DNA of 64,000 nucleotides. It comes from Thiothrix fructosivorans (GTDB lineage: Bacteria > Pseudomonadota > Gammaproteobacteria > Thiotrichales > Thiotrichaceae). Each line of letters starts with the position of its first letter. Positions within the stretch are counted from its first letter, which is position 1. The DNA lies in assembly GCF_017349355.1 (NCBI RefSeq), contig NZ_JAFMPM010000006.1:806001-870000 (forward strand), in the 5' to 3' direction. Under the pieces are notes generated by a model. The model did not search any database and was not told where the DNA came from. It worked only from the letters and a program-made list of their open reading frames with translations. Below, one piece after another: positions 1 to 8,270 of the stretch. A program made the translations under genes and the position numbers.

Positions 1-280
1 CGTCCAGAAACAGGATCATGGGTTTGTCGGGGGTTATTTGTTCCCCGGTGATCAGGGCGACATTGAATAGCAGTTCATCGAGTTGGTAGCGCCGGAACAG
101 GGTTTCGAGTTCGGCATGGCGTTCTAGGTTGATTTCAATGACGGGAATGCCTAGTTGTGCTCCCGCCAGACGCACGGCGGTGGTTTTCCCCACTTGGCGT
201 GCACCACGGATCACCAGCGGCTTGCGTTGGGGTTGCTGATACCAGCGGATAATGTCGGTGACGGCTTGACGATGGAACAT
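1..280 (-). CDS. AAA ATPase (DUF4143-type), N-terminal part
   Basis: Partial gene running off the left edge of the window, about 93 codons visible. The translation begins MFHRQAVTDII and contains a Walker A motif (GARQVGKTT, about residues 25-33) and a Walker B-like ILFLDE at the window edge. This layout is typical of the AAA_14/DUF4143 family, often found as stand-alone ATPases in accessory regions, with no single established function. The ATG at 278-280 is preceded by AAGGAG about 9 bases upstream, and that ribosome site lies inside an inverted repeat. It follows hsdS on the same strand after 65 bp. The C-terminal DUF4143 half cannot be seen, so the exact subfamily is inferred. Confidence 0.75.
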   Translation of the reverse strand, partial: MFHRQAVTDIIRWYQQPQRKPLVIRGARQVGKTTAVRLAGAQLGIPVIEINLERHAELETLFRRYQLDELLFNVALITGEQITPDKPMILFLD

Positions 281-287
281 GATAATG

Positions 288-328
288 CACTCCTTGCATT
301 AAAGTGTAACATCTTAATGCAAGGAGTG
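288..328 (-). promoter_or_regulatory. Inverted repeat enclosing the ATPase ribosome site
   Basis: CACTCCTTGCATTAA (288-302) and TTAATGCAAGGAGTG (314-328) are perfect 15-bp arms around an 11-base spacer. On the transcribed (minus) strand the second arm read is AATGCAAGGAGTG, which holds the AAGGAG ribosome site of the ATPase gene. The RNA hairpin would hide it; the DNA palindrome could instead be an operator. A similar arrangement precedes rtcB (16298-16339). Confidence 0.6.
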
Positions 329-345
329 TATTAAAGTGTGTGATT

Positions 346-2025
346 CTATGCGGTCACCGCCAGCACCGCTGCCGCGCTGAAATCTGCTGCCACTTGCCGC
401 TGTTCCGTCAGCAAGGTTTCCAGCGTGTCGCACAACGCCATCAATTCATCGACTTGCGCTACGATGCGGTGTTGCTCTTCCAGTGGGGGGAGTAGAATCG
501 TGTAATCTTTTAACGCTTTTCCAGTGAAATGTTTTATGGTTGCGCCCGTGTAATATTCCGCTAAACGTCCGCTCTCAACATCTGTTCTTAGGCATAAAAG
601 TGCATATTGATTGAAAAGCTCATCATAGCAGCGGAAACGGTGCAGTGCTTTTTGAATCACGATTGGTTCACCGTTCCAAATAGCAGCGCGTCCAGCTTCG
701 CCGCCTTCACAAATAACCAAATCACCGGGCAATAGGGTGATTTTTGGTAATTCATGCTCTTCTACTTTCATTTCTAACAAATCATCTAATTCAAACCGAT
801 ACCATTGAACATTTGTATTGCGTAGGTATTTTACTGCTGTGCCAGAGTTTTTGGCTTGGTCTAGCATTTTTCCTAGCCGATTATCTCCGAGACTTGCAAA
901 AGAATGCCATTGCCAGTGAGTAGCATCGCTATCGGTTAATTTGCCTTTAAGCCCTAATTCCCTGATGAGTTGGCGCAATTTCGCTATGTTTTCGAGTGCT
1001 ACGGTGCGGTCTTTCAGTTTGCCGCGCCGCATCTCGCTGGGTAGCGGTAGGTTTGTGCCGTACAGGGTGTTGAAATGGGTGGCGATGCGTTGCCACGCAT
1101 TTCCCCCCCTCCCTAACCCTCCCCCCGCAAGGGGGTGAGGGGACAAGAGTTCAGCGTTTTCCTGAGCATCTTCGCTCCCTTCACCCCTTGCGGGGGAAGG
1201 GCTGGGGATGGGGGTCTTCGTCACTGCCTGAACCGCCGCAGTATTCGCCTCCAGCAAATTACGCGCCTGATCATCCTGTTGCGCTTCGAGCTGATCACAC
1301 AACGCCATCAACTCATCGACCTTCGCCACAATCCGCTGCTGCTCTTCTAGTGGTGGTAATGCAACGACGATTGGGTATACTTTTCTTCCTGATATAACTG
1401 GTTGAGCTGTAGCACTATCGTTTTCGTTCAGATTCTTACTCTTCAGTAGCCAAGATAGAAAAACCAAATCAATATTTTCTTCTGAGAAATATGTAATAAA
1501 AGCATTATCCGTAATCCATGCTTTATCGGGTGTAATATGTATCGACCCACAATAAAATCCGACTCTACCAATCACCAATGTTGGTTTGAAAATATTTGAC
1601 TGATCATGGTATCCCGTTATTCCATTTCCACCAAAAACAGGAATTTCTCCTTTTGGATTCATCTGAGATGATGTAAGATTTTTTCCTGAGGAAATAGACA
1701 GAATACTTGCTAACCTTACCCACACCCATTTCTCCGGTAACTCAAATAGCTTTTCGTCATCAGCAATCATTGGTAATGGTTTTTCTTTTTTTATTTTTCC
1801 TGTTTTGATTAGCTGTTCTCTTTCGGCGGCGATTTTTTCAAGCGACGCTGATGCAGGTTCGTCGTTGGGATCTTGCGGGACGAGTTTGCCTTGTACTGCG
1901 AGTTGCAGGATGAGGGCGCGAAGGTTGGCGATGCCATTCGGCGCACGCGCAAACAGCGGAAACTGCGCCACAAAAGCCGCAAGATCAAAGGGAGCAAGCT
2001 CTGGAGAGTGAGGGGTATTCTTCAT
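346..2025 (-). CDS. hsdS: Type I restriction-modification specificity subunit
   Basis: 559 residues. HsdS directs the methylase and endonuclease of a type I system to a bipartite target. Two target-recognition halves are visible, each ending in the same conserved helix pattern: PPLEEQQRIVAKVDELMALCD (about 225-245) and PPLEEQHRIVAQVDELMALCD (about 519-539). This is the usual HsdS internal symmetry. The linker between the halves (about 270-310) is proline/glycine rich and is encoded by a GC-rich palindromic repeat inserted in frame. The start overlaps the hsdM stop by 4 bp, so the two are translationally coupled. The length is larger than the typical 400-450 residues, partly because of the insertion. 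Function is secure; the recognised DNA sequence cannot be predicted. Confidence 0.93.
   Translation of the reverse strand: MKNTPHSPELAPFDLAAFVAQFPLFARAPNGIANLRALILQLAVQGKLVPQDPNDEPASASLEKIAAEREQLIKTGKIKKEKPLPMIADDEKLFELPEKWVWVRLASILSISSGKNLTSSQMNPKGEIPVFGGNGITGYHDQSNIFKPTLVIGRVGFYCGSIHITPDKAWITDNAFITYFSEENIDLVFLSWLLKSKNLNENDSATAQPVISGRKVYPIVVALPPLEEQQRIVAKVDELMALCDQLEAQQDDQARNLLEANTAAVQAVTKTPIPSPSPARGEGSEDAQENAELLSPHPLAGGGLGRGGNAWQRIATHFNTLYGTNLPLPSEMRRGKLKDRTVALENIAKLRQLIRELGLKGKLTDSDATHWQWHSFASLGDNRLGKMLDQAKNSGTAVKYLRNTNVQWYRFELDDLLEMKVEEHELPKITLLPGDLVICEGGEAGRAAIWNGEPIVIQKALHRFRCYDELFNQYALLCLRTDVESGRLAEYYTGATIKHFTGKALKDYTILLPPLEEQHRIVAQVDELMALCDTLETLLTEQRQVAADFSAAAVLAVTA
1103..1215. repeat. 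GC-rich palindromic repeat pair inside hsdS
   Basis: Two diverged inverted copies (about 1103-1142 and 1176-1215) of a C-rich/G-rich palindrome, separated by about 33 bp. Each carries a CCCCCGCAAGGGGG-like core. The reading frame stays open and encodes the low-complexity linker PIPSPSPARGEG...PHPLAGGGLGRGG. Such repeats are widespread as interspersed elements in proteobacterial genomes; here one lies within a coding region between two domains. Confidence 0.75.
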
Positions 2026-3749
2026 ACTGTCTTCCCACTCAACGCCGCCGCCAACACTGCCTGCAACTGCCCCAACGTCGCTTCAATCTCGGTCTGCAAC
2101 GCCCCATGCCGCGCCAACAACGCATCAGGGTCGCCCAAGGTCGATGCCTTAACGTGCGGATTCGGGCTGTCGAGGTTGTAAATCGGCCAGTAAATCCCAT
2201 CCGCCTTGGCTCGCGCCTGCTTTTCCGCCTCCAACGCCTGCTCACGCTCAAGCTGATACTGCTCAATTTGCGTATTCAACGCCGCCTTGCCGTCAGCATC
2301 CGCGTCTTTCAGCTGCGCTTTCAGTTCCTTGATGGCGTGCGCCAGATTACTAACCAGCAAACGTTGTGCCTTGGCTTCATCGTTATACGGTTTGGCTTCC
2401 GACTGTTTGTCGGCTTTCAGCGTGCCGAATGGTACTTTCCATGCCTGCGCATTTTCCACGCGCCCTTCACGTTGCGCACCACCCCACCATGCGGCACACG
2501 CCGCAAACTCTTCTACCCGCAGCGGACGGGTTTTGTTATACGCCTTCACCCCCGGCGGCAACTGCATTTCGTAGTACCAAATATCTCGGGTCGGCTCGCC
2601 CTTCTCCAAAAACAGCAAGTTGGTTTTGATGCTGGTATACGGCGCAAATACCGAATTCGGCAAGCGCACCACGGTATGCAGGTTGCAATCGCGCAGCAGC
2701 ATTTCCTTGATCTTGGCTTTCACGCCCTCGCCAAACAGCGTGCCATCCGGCAATACCAGCGCCGCCCGCCCTTTATCTTTGAGGATATGCACAATCAATT
2801 GCAGGAACAGGTCAGCGGTTTCGCGGGTCTGCATATCGTCATGAAAGTTCTTTTCAATGCCGTCCTCTTCCATGCCCCCAAACGGCGGATTGGTCAGCAC
2901 CACGTCAAAGCGTTCCGTCGGTTTCCAGTAATCGCGTTTCCGTGCCAGCGTGTTGTCACGCATAATTTGATCAGGAACTTCAATACCGTGAAAAAACATA
3001 TTGGTAGTACACAGCAAATGCGGCAGCGGCTTTTTTTCCACCCCGAAAATCTGGCGTTGCAAGGTGCGATGAGCGGTGGCATCACCCTTAACCTCATGGC
3101 GGTTCACATGCTCGATGGTGCAAGTCAAAAAGCCACCCGTACCACACGCGGGGTCAATCACCCGTTCGCCCAGCTTGGGGTTAGTCATTTGCACCATGAA
3201 TTCGGTCACGGAACGCGGGGTATAAAATTCGCCCGCATTGCCCGCGCTTTGCAGGTCTTTGAGCAAGGTTTCGTAGAAATCGCCAAATGCATGACGGTCA
3301 TCCAGACTTTCTAGCTCCAGCTCGTTGAGCTTGTTGATGACAGCCCGCAACAACGTGCCGTTTTTCATGTAATTGTAGGAATCTTCCATCACCTTTTTGA
3401 CCACGAAGCCACGCGGATTCTTCTCACGGGTCGCAGGCAGGCTTTTCAGGGTAGGAAACAAAGTATCGTTGACGAATGTCAGCAAGGCTTCGCCAGTCTT
3501 TGGATTCTGTTTTTCTTCGCCTGTATCTGGGTCTGTAATGGTTGTCGCTGCCCAAGCACCCCAACGCAATTTCGCAGGCAAGGCGGGTTGGTAGTCGTTG
3601 CTTTCCGCCTCTAAATCCAGTTCCTGCTCGTCAAAGATGCGCAGGAACAGCAACCACGCCATTTGCCCTAAGCGTTGGGCATCGCCGTCAACACCGGCAT
3701 CCTTGCGCATAATGTCTTGAATGGATTTAACAATCGTACTGATCGACAT
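2022..3749 (-). CDS. hsdM: Type I restriction-modification DNA methyltransferase subunit
   Basis: 575 residues. An N6-adenine methylase of the HsdM family: an N-terminal HsdM_N helical region (about 1-150), then the SAM-binding motif DPACGTGGF (199-207) and the catalytic NPPF (287-290). With HsdS it forms the modification enzyme, and with HsdR the restriction complex. The C-terminal 110 residues include a charged helix (KAQRLLVSNLAHAIKELKAQLKDADADGK) likely to be coiled coil. The ATG at 3747-3749 lies 68 bp downstream of the VapC-like gene on the same strand, so the toxin-antitoxin pair sits inside the hsd operon. Length and motifs are normal, and the gene appears intact. Confidence 0.95.
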   Translation of the reverse strand: MSISTIVKSIQDIMRKDAGVDGDAQRLGQMAWLLFLRIFDEQELDLEAESNDYQPALPAKLRWGAWAATTITDPDTGEEKQNPKTGEALLTFVNDTLFPTLKSLPATREKNPRGFVVKKVMEDSYNYMKNGTLLRAVINKLNELELESLDDRHAFGDFYETLLKDLQSAGNAGEFYTPRSVTEFMVQMTNPKLGERVIDPACGTGGFLTCTIEHVNRHEVKGDATAHRTLQRQIFGVEKKPLPHLLCTTNMFFHGIEVPDQIMRDNTLARKRDYWKPTERFDVVLTNPPFGGMEEDGIEKNFHDDMQTRETADLFLQLIVHILKDKGRAALVLPDGTLFGEGVKAKIKEMLLRDCNLHTVVRLPNSVFAPYTSIKTNLLFLEKGEPTRDIWYYEMQLPPGVKAYNKTRPLRVEEFAACAAWWGGAQREGRVENAQAWKVPFGTLKADKQSEAKPYNDEAKAQRLLVSNLAHAIKELKAQLKDADADGKAALNTQIEQYQLEREQALEAEKQARAKADGIYWPIYNLDSPNPHVKASTLGDPDALLARHGALQTEIEATLGQLQAVLAAALSGKTV

Positions 3750-3817
3750 GGCATTCCTTGTTTGGGGGGCAAATCAAGGCGCGATAATAGCACTTTTGGG
3801 GCAGTGCTTCGGTGTTG

Positions 3818-4243
3818 CTAAAACGGCGTGCGCCAGCGTAGCCCCGGATAACGGCTAAAACCTCGATCAGTCGTGATCCATTCACATCCTGACTCAATCG
3901 CTAATGCAGCATGATAGGCATCAGGAATCAGGTTGCCTTTCGCATTCGCCGTTTCACACAAGGTTTGGAAAATACTCCAATGCCGCGTTCCCGGTGTAAC
4001 GACGGTGCAATTAGGTTGCTGGCGGATTGCGGTGATGAAATCCAGCGCGTCTTCCAAAGAACTCGGCGGGTTAAAAATTTTCGGATGAGTCACGATACGC
4101 AAAAAACCACTCAAAACCAGCTCCGATACCGCAAAGTTGGCATCTGAATTGATCACGTCTTCCAGCCATTGCAAGTAAGCGGCATGGTTGATGGCATCTT
4201 CGCGGTGGGCGTAAACCAATACATTCACATCACACAGCAGCAT
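3818..4243 (-). CDS. vapC: PIN-domain toxin, VapC type
   Basis: 141 residues. It starts MLLCDVNVLVYAHR with the first PIN-domain aspartate at residue 5 and ends ITTDRGFSRYPGLRWRTPF, matching the PIN-toxin subgroup with a TTDRGFSRFPGLRW-like tail. The middle has a conserved glutamate (SELVLSGFLRI) and an aspartate in GNLIPDAYHAALAIE. PIN toxins are Mg-dependent RNases, often cutting tRNA or rRNA. The start codon overlaps the antitoxin stop by one base (TGATG), the typical coupled arrangement. It sits between hsdR and hsdM, where it could stabilise the restriction locus (inference). Confidence 0.9.
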   Translation of the reverse strand: MLLCDVNVLVYAHREDAINHAAYLQWLEDVINSDANFAVSELVLSGFLRIVTHPKIFNPPSSLEDALDFITAIRQQPNCTVVTPGTRHWSIFQTLCETANAKGNLIPDAYHAALAIESGCEWITTDRGFSRYPGLRWRTPF

Positions 4244-4482
4244 CAGTCAGCCTCCATCAAATCTAACAGCGCCGCATTGCTATCCAGATCAACCCCACGA
4301 TGGATACCCTGACCTTGCACGGTCTTCAGCCTTACCCGAATCCGGTTTTTCTGCATGGGGCGAGCCATCAGCTTTTCACGCAGGGCTTCTTCTATCAGTG
4401 CAGTAAAGGTTCTACCGCTGGCGAGTGCATATTGCCGCGCCATTTCGTGTAGGTGATTATCCAGTTGAATGGTCGTTCTCAT
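4243..4482 (-). CDS. vapB: Antitoxin of the VapC-type toxin (ribbon-helix-helix)
   Basis: 79 residues from the preferred start MRTTIQLDNHL; an upstream in-frame ATG at 4497 would add MRYWH and is less likely. The N-terminus RTTIQLDNHLHEMARQYALASGRTFTALIEEALREKL is a standard ribbon-helix-helix DNA-binding fold with a strand followed by two helices. The C-terminal half, basic and then acidic, would wrap the toxin. Antitoxins of this type bind their own promoter. It overlaps vapC by one base and lies 58 bp after hsdR on the same strand, so it could be transcribed from its own promoter or by read-through from hsdR. Confidence 0.88.
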   Translation of the reverse strand: MRTTIQLDNHLHEMARQYALASGRTFTALIEEALREKLMARPMQKNRIRVRLKTVQGQGIHRGVDLDSNAALLDLMEAD

Positions 4483-4540
4483 GTGCCAATACCTCATTAA
4501 GCATCAATATGCTAAGTATCTGCATCACAACATCAGCACG

Positions 4541-6889
4541 TCAAGTGCTTGCATACAATTGCTGCTCCAGCACTTGCAGGGCTTCGTCGTATTTGGCGCG
4601 TCCGCCGAAGGCTTGCATGATCTGACGCGGTGTACCCAGTTGTTTGATCGGCTCTTGTTGAAGCGCCTCAATAGCCTCAAGGCTTTCCACGCCTTGCTCG
4701 ACGTATTTATCCAGCAAGGCTGCCAGCACTTTGGCGGCTTGTTCACCGTAGCGGGTAAACACATCACGCTTTTTGACTTGCAAGGCACGATCACGGCGCG
4801 TCAGCGGCGGCTGGTCATAGACCACATGGCAAATCAGGTCGAAGGCATCCAGCTCTTTACCGACCTTGTTTTCCAGTTCATCCCAGATAACGCCGTGGGC
4901 TTGCAGTTCGGCAATAATGGCGCGTTTGCGTTCGGCTGCGTTCCAGTGTTTCAGGAAAGCATCCAGATTGCGGTAATGTTTACTCACGGCTTGGCGGGTG
5001 TAATCACGAATGGATTCCGTCACCAGCCCGTCTTTGCCGTAATACTGGGTGCGTTCTAGCACGACTTCAACGGATTCGCCCTCGATGTAATATTTCACGC
5101 GTGGCTGGGGCGGCTTAGGGTCAACGACTGTGCCGTTGTCGTTATCGTCAGGTGGTGTTGGGTCTGTATCATCGAGATCGGTTTCATCGGGATCAAGCGT
5201 ACCATCATCCTCACCGCTAGGGGTGTAAACCCGGACAGGTTCACCATCAAACGCATCATCCTTAAAGTTTTGGGTCGCGCCCTTGAAGTCGATAATCGTG
5301 AACCATGTTTTGCCGTAATCCTCATCAATGCGCGTACCCCGCCCGATGACCTGTTTGAACTTGGTCATGGATTCGATGCGCTGATCCAGCACAATCAGCT
5401 TGCAGGTTTTGGCATCCACGCCGGTACTCATCAACTCCGAGGTGGTGGCGATGACCGGATAGGGTGAGCCTGAATCAATGAAATACGACAACTGCGCCTT
5501 GCCTTCGGCATTGTCGCCCGTGATTTGCATGATGTAGCGTTCATCTTCCGCCACTTTGTCACCATTGAGGTTTTCCAGTGCCAGCTTCATGCGATTGGCA
5601 TGATCGACATCGGCGCAAAACACGATGGTTTTATCCATGCGGTTGGTGGCTTTGAGGTGCTGGGTGATGATGCGGGCAACGGCTTGGGTACGTTTCTCAA
5701 CCACCAGCGAACGGTCAAAATCCCGCTGGTTAAAAGTACGCGCTTCAATCACCTTGCCGTATTTGTCTTTTTCACCGGACTTGGGTGTCCAGCCTTCTTT
5801 ATCAAGGTCAAAATCAATTCGCACCACTTTGTAGGGCGCAAGAAAGCCGTCATCAATGCCCTGTTTGAGCGAGTAAGTGTAAATCGGCTCACCAAAATAA
5901 TAGCTATTGGAAACGGTAGTGGTTTCCTTGGGTGTTGCCGTTAAGCCTAAGTGTGTCGCACCGGAAAAATAGTCCAGAATCTCACGCCATGCGGAATCTT
6001 CCGCCGCACTGCCACGGTGGCATTCATCAATCACAATCAGGTCAAAAAAGTTGGGCAGGAATTGCTTGTAAATCTTTTTGGCTTCGTCGTTGCCAGTGAT
6101 GGCTTGATACAGCGACAAATACACCTCGTAATGTGTTTCCACCTTGCGGTCTTCGATCTTAGTCATGGTCGTGCCGAATGGTCGGAAATCGTTGTTCTTG
6201 GTTTGATCCACCAGAATATTGCGGTCAGCCAGAAACAGGATGCGCTGTTTGCGCCCTGCTTTCCACAAGCGCCAAATGATCTGAAACGCGGTAAAGGTTT
6301 TACCCGTGCCGGTTGCCATCACCAGCAACACGCGATTTTTGCCTTGGGCGATGGCCTCAATGGTCTTGTTGATGGCTTGCATCTGGTAATAACGCGGGGC
6401 TTTGCCGCTGCCATCGTCGTAGTAATCTTGCCCCAGCAGGGCTTGCTGGTCGGGTTGGTAGTCTTTCCAGCGACACAGCTTTTCCCACAAAACGCTTGGG
6501 GTGGGAAATTGGTCGAGTGTCAGTTCAGTATTGGGCTGTTCCAGATTGGTTTTGTCATGAAAGATAAAGCCATCACCGTTGGAGGTGAATACGAACGGCA
6601 CATCCAGCATCTGCGCATAAGCTCGCCCTTGATCTTGCCCCGCGCCGATGCTTTTGGTGTTCTTCTTGGCTTCAATAATCGCCAGCGGAATATTGGGTTT
6701 GTAAAACAGGGCGAAGTCGGCACGTTGCGGTTTACCACGGCTGCTGACTTGCCCGCGCACATGAACCTTGCCAGCCGTCAGTGGGAATTGCTGGAAAACC
6801 TGTGTCATCACATCCCACCCCGCTTTGTGCAAGGCGGGGATGATGTATTTGGTTTCCATGTCAGTTTCGGATTGTTGCCGCTTGTCCAT
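4541..6889 (-). CDS. hsdR: Type I restriction endonuclease subunit
   Basis: 782 residues. N-terminal nuclease domain with D58 and E73-x-K75 (IIEAKK), the PD-(D/E)XK core. Then a superfamily 2 helicase/translocase: Walker A ATGTGKT (192-198), DECH box (288-291), LTATP, and the QVIGRGTR motif VI region. A very acidic linker (about 555-595, GEDDGTLDPDETDLDD...) leads to an EcoEI-type C-terminal domain that contacts HsdM/HsdS. Size and layout match the EcoEI-like (type IB) HsdR group. First gene of the minus-strand hsdR-vapBC-hsdM-hsdS cluster. No frameshift seen, so the system looks functional. Confidence 0.94.
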   Translation of the reverse strand: MDKRQQSETDMETKYIIPALHKAGWDVMTQVFQQFPLTAGKVHVRGQVSSRGKPQRADFALFYKPNIPLAIIEAKKNTKSIGAGQDQGRAYAQMLDVPFVFTSNGDGFIFHDKTNLEQPNTELTLDQFPTPSVLWEKLCRWKDYQPDQQALLGQDYYDDGSGKAPRYYQMQAINKTIEAIAQGKNRVLLVMATGTGKTFTAFQIIWRLWKAGRKQRILFLADRNILVDQTKNNDFRPFGTTMTKIEDRKVETHYEVYLSLYQAITGNDEAKKIYKQFLPNFFDLIVIDECHRGSAAEDSAWREILDYFSGATHLGLTATPKETTTVSNSYYFGEPIYTYSLKQGIDDGFLAPYKVVRIDFDLDKEGWTPKSGEKDKYGKVIEARTFNQRDFDRSLVVEKRTQAVARIITQHLKATNRMDKTIVFCADVDHANRMKLALENLNGDKVAEDERYIMQITGDNAEGKAQLSYFIDSGSPYPVIATTSELMSTGVDAKTCKLIVLDQRIESMTKFKQVIGRGTRIDEDYGKTWFTIIDFKGATQNFKDDAFDGEPVRVYTPSGEDDGTLDPDETDLDDTDPTPPDDNDNGTVVDPKPPQPRVKYYIEGESVEVVLERTQYYGKDGLVTESIRDYTRQAVSKHYRNLDAFLKHWNAAERKRAIIAELQAHGVIWDELENKVGKELDAFDLICHVVYDQPPLTRRDRALQVKKRDVFTRYGEQAAKVLAALLDKYVEQGVESLEAIEALQQEPIKQLGTPRQIMQAFGGRAKYDEALQVLEQQLYAST

Positions 6890-6954
6890 GAGTAGCCCTA
6901 ACTCGTGTACGGTTGAAGATGTGGCTAATATAACATCGACAGATTATTGGGTAT

Positions 6955-7246
6955 AAAAAATATTACAGGGTAATAGGCAACACGGGATTTAGGCAACTTC
7001 CACCAAACAATCATAAAACGTCGCTGCATTCCCCAAGTCGGTGAGGGCTTGGCTGGCAACTTCATTGCAGTTTTTGCCATCGCGCCCCATTTTTTTCCAC
7101 CAGATCGAATACGCCATCACCACGCCGGGGCGGATGCGCTCAGTGATTACCGCTTTTACCTGAAATTCACCACGCTCATTGAAGACCCGCAGGTCTTGTC
7201 CTTCCTGAATACCACGTTGGGCAGCATCCACAGGATGAATTTCAAG
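6955..7246. repeat. Direct repeat, copy A (3' end of molybdopterin oxidoreductase)
   Basis: About 290 bp nearly identical to 9168-9460 in the same orientation. It covers the end of the oxidoreductase reading frame plus about 35 bp beyond the stop. Scattered base differences in the distal 30 bp suggest the duplication is not brand new. Confidence 0.85.
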
Positions 7247-7747
7247 GGTTGGTTCTGTTTTTTTGGTACGCAGACTATCCACATTCACAAAGCTGGTGTT
7301 GAGGAAATGCCGGTCAGGTGGGCTGATTAGCATCAGCGGGAAACGTGCCGCCAAGGCGGGGTTGCTTTGTGGCGATTCATACGGTGGCAAATAATCCGGG
7401 AGCGGGTCTAAGCCCAATGCCGCCAGTTCGCTGGAAGCAAATTCACAACGCCCCGATGGAGTGGGGAAACCACCCTTAGCAAACGGTGCATCGGCTACCG
7501 CGAGCTTCTGCCAACCTTGGGTTTGCAGCGTTTCCCATGCCATATCACGGGTGTGGGCGTGATCCCAATGGAAGGCTTGCTTGGCAATGGTCATATCATC
7601 TGCCTGCAAGCACGCATCCGTTAGCCCCATGCGGGCCGCTATCAGGCGGAAGATTTCAGCATTCGGCTTGCCGCCGTCAGTAGCGGGGTGGTACGGGTCG
7701 CCTTCCACCTTAATGGCTCGCCCTGCTGTATTCACCGTCACCAACAT
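6989..7747 (-). pseudogene. Molybdopterin oxidoreductase, internal-deletion relic A
   Basis: 252 codons from MLVTVN. The first about 22 residues (LVTVNTAGRAIKVEGDPYHPATDG) are the N-terminal iron-sulfur region of a molybdopterin-bisMGD oxidoreductase. They are joined directly to the C-terminal domain (from GKPNAEIFRLIAARMGL to the end, including the MopB C-terminal barrel [28 protein letters not shown]). Full-length members are about 700 residues, so roughly 400 internal residues are missing, as are the first about 20 codons with the CPHDCPDTC cysteines. It cannot hold cofactor. It lies directly after the lipoprotein gene, whose 3' end abuts the deletion junction. Compare relic B at 9202-10014. 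Confidence 0.85.
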
Positions 7748-7749
7748 TT

Positions 7750-8268
7750 TCACCAAGAACGGTATAAAAACCAACAAGGTTTGCTGAGTGGAAGTGTGAT
7801 GCTATATACGTCAGGCACACCCACGTTGCCCAGAGGTTTACAGTTTTCGTAGTAATCGATAGCAGACATACCACCACTGACAGATAGTCCCCAAGTATCT
7901 ACAATGAAACGTGCGCCTTGAATTTCAGGCTCAACTTCTGGGTAATAGCTACAAGAAACAGCCTCCAACCCCAATACCGTTCGTAGGCGCTGCATTTTAT
8001 TCTTTGCTGCCATGTCGTCGTCTGTCCAGATTACTTGCGCTCCCGTTTTTTCACTCAGGTGGAAAGCTTTTCCGTCATCAGTGATCTCCATGATATTAGG
8101 GAACGTCTTACACATGTTTTTGAGTTCTTCAAAACGTTCGTAGTGACTAGTGAAATATTGTGAGACCTTTTCATCGGGGGGATGACCAATAAAAAAGTCG
8201 CACCCGGTGAGGTTTAAAAGAGAGAGCCAGAGCACTAACCAATGGGAAATGCGGGAGTGATAGGCCAT
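7750..8268 (-). CDS. Lipoprotein, possible immunity protein of the adjacent toxin
   Basis: 172 residues. The N-terminus MAYHSRISHWLVLWLSLLNLTGCDFF is a lipoprotein signal with lipobox LTGC, placing the protein in the inner or outer membrane facing the periplasm. The rest is soluble with several cysteines (SCSYYP, ENCKPL). No family recognised with certainty. It starts 2 bp after the stop of the toxin-44-like gene, so it is co-transcribed and is the natural candidate for an immunity protein. If so, the toxin would act in, or be intercepted in, the periplasm. The last codons run up to the junction with oxidoreductase relic A, so the true C-terminus may have been altered. Confidence 0.6.
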   Translation of the reverse strand: MAYHSRISHWLVLWLSLLNLTGCDFFIGHPPDEKVSQYFTSHYERFEELKNMCKTFPNIMEITDDGKAFHLSEKTGAQVIWTDDDMAAKNKMQRLRTVLGLEAVSCSYYPEVEPEIQGARFIVDTWGLSVSGGMSAIDYYENCKPLGNVGVPDVYSITLPLSKPCWFLYRSW

Positions 8269-8270
8269 TA

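Noticed and set aside
2106-3314. Long plus-strand open frame opposite hsdM
   Set aside because: It is the reverse of a conserved methylase gene, has no family motif and has odd composition (many Arg, Gln, Phe); a shadow of the minus-strand codon pattern.
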